Assembly: GCA_933228675.1 (NCBI GenBank)
Contig: OW121742.1
Location: forward strand, 36,402,779-36,466,778
Direction: 5' to 3'
DNA length: 64,000 bases
From: Stomorhina lunata
Lineage: Eukaryota; Arthropoda; Insecta; Diptera; Rhiniidae
Shown: positions 60,201-64,000 of the stretch, piece by piece
Position numbering within the stretch: the first letter of the stretch is position 1
Layout of the letters: each line of letters starts with the position of its first letter
Notes under the pieces: model-generated
What the model saw: the letters and a program-made list of their open reading frames with translations, nothing else
Told to the model about the DNA's origin: nothing
Databases searched by the model: none
Made by a program: the position numbers and the translations under genes

Positions 60201-63200
60201 TTTTATAGGAAATTTTTCAAAAAATTTCCTATTTTTATAGGAAATTTTTCAAAAATTTCCTATTTTTATAGGAAATTTTTCAAAAATTTCCTATTTTTAT
60301 AGGAAATTTTTCAAAAATTTCCTATTTTTATAGGAAATTTTTCAAAAATTTCCTATTTTTATAGGAAATTTTTCAAAAATTTCCTATTTTTATAGGAAAT
60401 TTTTCAAAAATTTCCTATTTTTATAGGAAATTTTTCAAAAATTTCCTATTTTTATAGGAAATTTTTCAAAAATTTCCTATTTTTATAGGAAATTTTTCAA
60501 AAATTTCCTATTTTTATAGGAAATTTTTCAAAAATTTCCTATTTTTATAGGAAATTTTTCAAAAATTTCCTATTTTTATAGGAAATTTTTCAAAAATTTC
60601 CTATTTTTATAGGAAATTTTTCAAAAATTTCCTATTTTTATAGGAAATTTTTCAAAAATTTCCTATTTTTATAGGAAATTTTTCAAAAATTTCCTATTTT
60701 TATAGGAAATTTTTCAAAAATTTCCTATTTTTATAGGAAATTTTCCAAAAATTTCCTATTCTTATAGGAAATTTTTCAAAAATTTCAAATTTTTATAGGA
60801 AATTTTTCAAAAATTTCCTATTTTTATAGGAAATTTTTCAAAAATTTCCTATTTTTATAGGAAATTTTTCAAAAATTTCCTATTTTTATAGGAAATTTTT
60901 CAAAAATTTCCTATTTTTATAGGAAATTTTTCAAAAATTTCCTATTTTTATAGGAAATTTTTCAAAAATTTCCTATTTTTATAGGAAATTTTTCAAAAAA
61001 TTTCCTATTTTTATAGGAAATTTTTCAAAAATTTCCTATTTTTATAGGAAATTTTTCAAAAATTTCCTATTTTTATAGGAAATTTTTCAAAAATTTCCTA
61101 TTTTTATAGGAAATTTTTCAAAAATTTCCTATTTTTATAGGAAATTTTTCAAAAATTTCCTATTTTTATAGGAAATTTTTCAAAAATTTCCTATTTTTAT
61201 AGGAAATTTTTCAAAAATTTCCTATTTTTATAGGAAATTTTTCAAAAATTTCCTATTTTTATAGGAAATTTTTCAAAAATTTCCTATTTTTATAGGAAAT
61301 TTTTCAAAAATTTCCTATTTTCATAGGAAATTTTTCAAAAATTTCCTATTTTCATAGGAAATTTTTCAAAAATTTCCTATTTTCATAGGAAATTTTTCAA
61401 AAATTTCCTATTTTCATAGGAAATTTTTCAAAAATTTCCTATTTTTATAGGAAATTTTTCAAAAATTTCCTATTTTTATAGGAAATTTTTCAAAAATTTT
61501 TTATAGGAAATTTTTCAAAAATTTTTTATAGGAAATTTTTCAAAAATTTTTTATAGGAAATTTTTCAAAAATTTTTTATAGGAAATTTTTCAAAAATTTC
61601 CTATTTTTATAGGAAATTTTTCAAAAATTTCCTATTTTTATAGGAAATTTTTCAAAAATTTCCTATTTTTATAGGAAATTTTTCAAAAATTTCCTATTTT
61701 TATAGGAAATTTTTCAAAAATTTCCTATTTTTATAGGAAATTTTTCAAAAATTTCCTATTTTTATAGGAAATTTTTCAAAAATTTCCTATTTTTATAGGA
61801 AATTTTTCAAAAATTTCCTATTTTTATAGGAAATTTTTCAAAAATTTCCTATTTTTATAGGAAATTTTTCAAAAATTTCCTATTTTTATAGGAAATTTTT
61901 CAAAAATTTTCTATTTTTAAATTTAAATTTTTCAAAAATTTCCTATTTTTATAGGAAATTTTTCAAAAATTTCCTATTTTTATAGGAAATTTTTCAAAAA
62001 TTTCCTACTTTTATAGGAAATTTTTCAAAAATTTCCTATTTTTATAGGAAATTTTTCAAAAATTTCCTATTTTTATAGGAAATTTTTCAAAAATTTCCTA
62101 TTTTTATAGGAAATTTTTCAAAAATTTCCTATTTTTATAGGAAATTTTTCAAAAATTTACTATTTTTATAGGAAATTTTTCAAAAATTTACTATTTTTAT
62201 AGGAAATTTTTCAAAAATTTCATATTTTTATAGGAAATTTTTTAAAAATTTCCTATTTTTATAGGAAATTTTTTAAAAATTTCCTATTTTTATAGGAAAT
62301 TTTTTAAAAATTTCTTATCTTTATAGGAAATTTTTCAAAAATTTCCTATTTTTATAGGAAATTTTTCAAAAATTTCCTATTTTTATAGGAAATTTTTCAA
62401 AAATTTCCTATTTTTATAGGAAATTTTTCAAAAATTTCCTATTTTTATAGGAAATTTTTCAAAAATTTCCTATTTTTATAGGAAATTTTTCAAAAATTTC
62501 CTATTTTTATAGGAAATTTTTCAAAAATTTCCTATTTTTATAGGAAATTTTTCAAAAATTTCCTATTTTTATAGGAAATTTTTCAAAAATTTCCTATTTT
62601 TATAGGAAATTTTTCAAAAATTTCCTATTTTTATAGGAAATTTTTCAAAAATTTCCTATTTTTATAGGAAATTTTTCAAAAATTTCCTATTTTTATAGGA
62701 AATTTTTCAAAAATTTCCTATTTTTATAGGAAATTTTTCAAAAATTTCCTATTTTTATAGGAAATTTTTCAAAAATTTCCTATTTTTATAGGAAATTTTT
62801 CAAAAATTTCCTATTTTTATAGGAAATTTTTCAAAAATTTCCTATTTTTATAGGAAATTTTTCAAAAATTTCCTATTTTTATAGGAAATTTTTCAAAAAT
62901 TTCCTATTTTTATAGGAAATTTTTCAAAAATTTCCTATTTTTATAGGAAATTTTTCAAAAATTTCCTATTTTTATAGGAAATTTTTCAAAAATTTCCTAT
63001 TTTTATAGGAAATTTTTCAAAAATTTCCTATTTTTATAGGAAATTTTTCAAAAATTTCCTATTTTTATAGGAAATTTTTCAAAAATTTCCTATTTTTATA
63101 GGAAATTTTTCAAAAATTTCCTATTTTTATAGGAAATTTTTCAAAAATTTCCTATTTTTATAGGAAATTTTTCAAAAATTTCCTATTTTTATAGGAAATT

Positions 63201-64000
63201 TTTCAAAAATTTCCTATTTTTATAGGAAATTTTTCAAAAATTTCCTATTTTTATAGGAAATTTTTCAAAAATTTCCTATTTTTATAGGAAATTTTTCAAA
63301 AATTTCCTATTTTTATAGGAAATTTTTCAAAAATTTCCTATTTTTATAGGAAATTTTTCAAAAATTTCCTATTTTTATAGGAAATTTTTCAAAAATTTCC
63401 TATTTTTATAGGAAATTTTTCAAAAATTTCCTATTTTTATAGGAAATTTTTCAAAAATTTCCTATTTTTATAGGAAATTTTTCAAAAATTTCCTATTTTT
63501 ATAGGAAATTTTTCAAAAATTTCCTATTTTTATAGGAAATTTTTCAAAAATTTCCTATTTTTATAGGAAATTTTTCAAAAATTTCCTATTTTTATAGGAA
63601 ATTTTTCAAAAATTTCCTATTTTTATAGGAAATTTTTCAAAAATTTCCTATTTTTATAGGAAATTTTTCAAAAATTTCCTATTTTTATAGGAAATTTTTC
63701 AAAAATTTCCTATTTTTATAGGAAATTTTTCAAAAATTTCCTATTTTTATAGGAAATTTTTCAAAAATTTCCTATTTTTATAGGAAATTTTTCAAAAATT
63801 TCCTATTTTTATAGGAAATTTTTCAAAAATTTCCTATTTTTATAGGAAATTTTTCAAAAATTTCCTATTTTTATAGGAAATTTTTCAAAAATTTCCTATT
63901 TTTATAGGAAATTTTTCAAAAATTTCCTATTTTTATAGGAAATTTTTCAAAAATTTCCTATTTTTATAGGAAATTTTTCAAAAATTTCCTATTTTTATAG
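57236..64000. repeat. Large homogeneous 31-bp palindromic array, C orientation (subfamily 2), running off the window
   Basis: About 218 units, each GGAAATTTTT, a central C, AAAAATTTCC, then TATTTTTATA: the reverse complement of the unit at 41.5-43.2 and 54.3-55.9 kb. After a diverged left edge (57236-57800) most units are identical. Small variant clusters occur, such as TTTTCATAGG units at 61315-61430 and four units shortened by deletion of most of the spacer at about 61495-61580. The array has no right end within the window. Confidence 0.98.

Overview
The window looks like insect nuclear DNA, most likely a higher (brachyceran) fly. It is very AT-rich, has spliced eukaryotic genes, carries non-LTR retrotransposons and a Transib/RAG1-type transposase, and holds one gene recognisable as a myosuppressin-receptor GPCR closely resembling the Drosophila ones. 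Assignment to a calyptrate fly would be a guess. By my hand-drawn boundaries about 39 kb (roughly 60%) is tandem repeat, so the feature list is mostly arrays and the AT-rich islands between them.

Layout. 1-1504: C-terminal ~500 codons of a Transib/RAG1-like DDE transposase, + strand, cut by the window edge. 1505-4610: non-coding, possibly including the element's 3' region. 4611-10020: a 31-bp palindromic satellite, split at 5158-6893 by a 5'-truncated LINE (copy A) with a 13-bp target duplication. 10270-11468 and 19297-19358 (both - strand): two coding exons of a myosuppressin receptor. The 7.8-kb intron between them holds a 29-bp array and an oppositely oriented ~31-bp array. The exon with TM7 and the C-terminal tail was not found; if the gene is intact it lies left of the window. 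20700-35325: diverged 31-bp arrays and two oppositely oriented arrays of a 12-bp repeat (29425-31480 and 34184-35325). 36431-38769: another 31-bp palindromic subfamily, followed by LINE copy B (38770-40643), nearly identical to copy A and flanked by a 14-bp target duplication. 41466-51070: four more arrays. 51071-52794: an island with a strong hairpin and an AGC/GCT-rich tract. 53139-54251: a second, unrelated truncated LINE inside a 31-bp array. 54252-64000: two oppositely oriented arrays around a 1.35-kb spacer; the right one (about 218 units) runs off the window.

The most unusual signal is that at least five arrays of clearly different sequence share the same 31-bp period and the same design: an AT-rich palindromic core plus a spacer. 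Thirty-one bp is about three helical turns, and the A/T tracts inside the unit lie roughly one turn apart. This suggests one superfamily of curved, hairpin-capable satellites that has changed sequence while keeping its length. The window has no prokaryotic features, CRISPR arrays, or convincing tRNA or rRNA genes.
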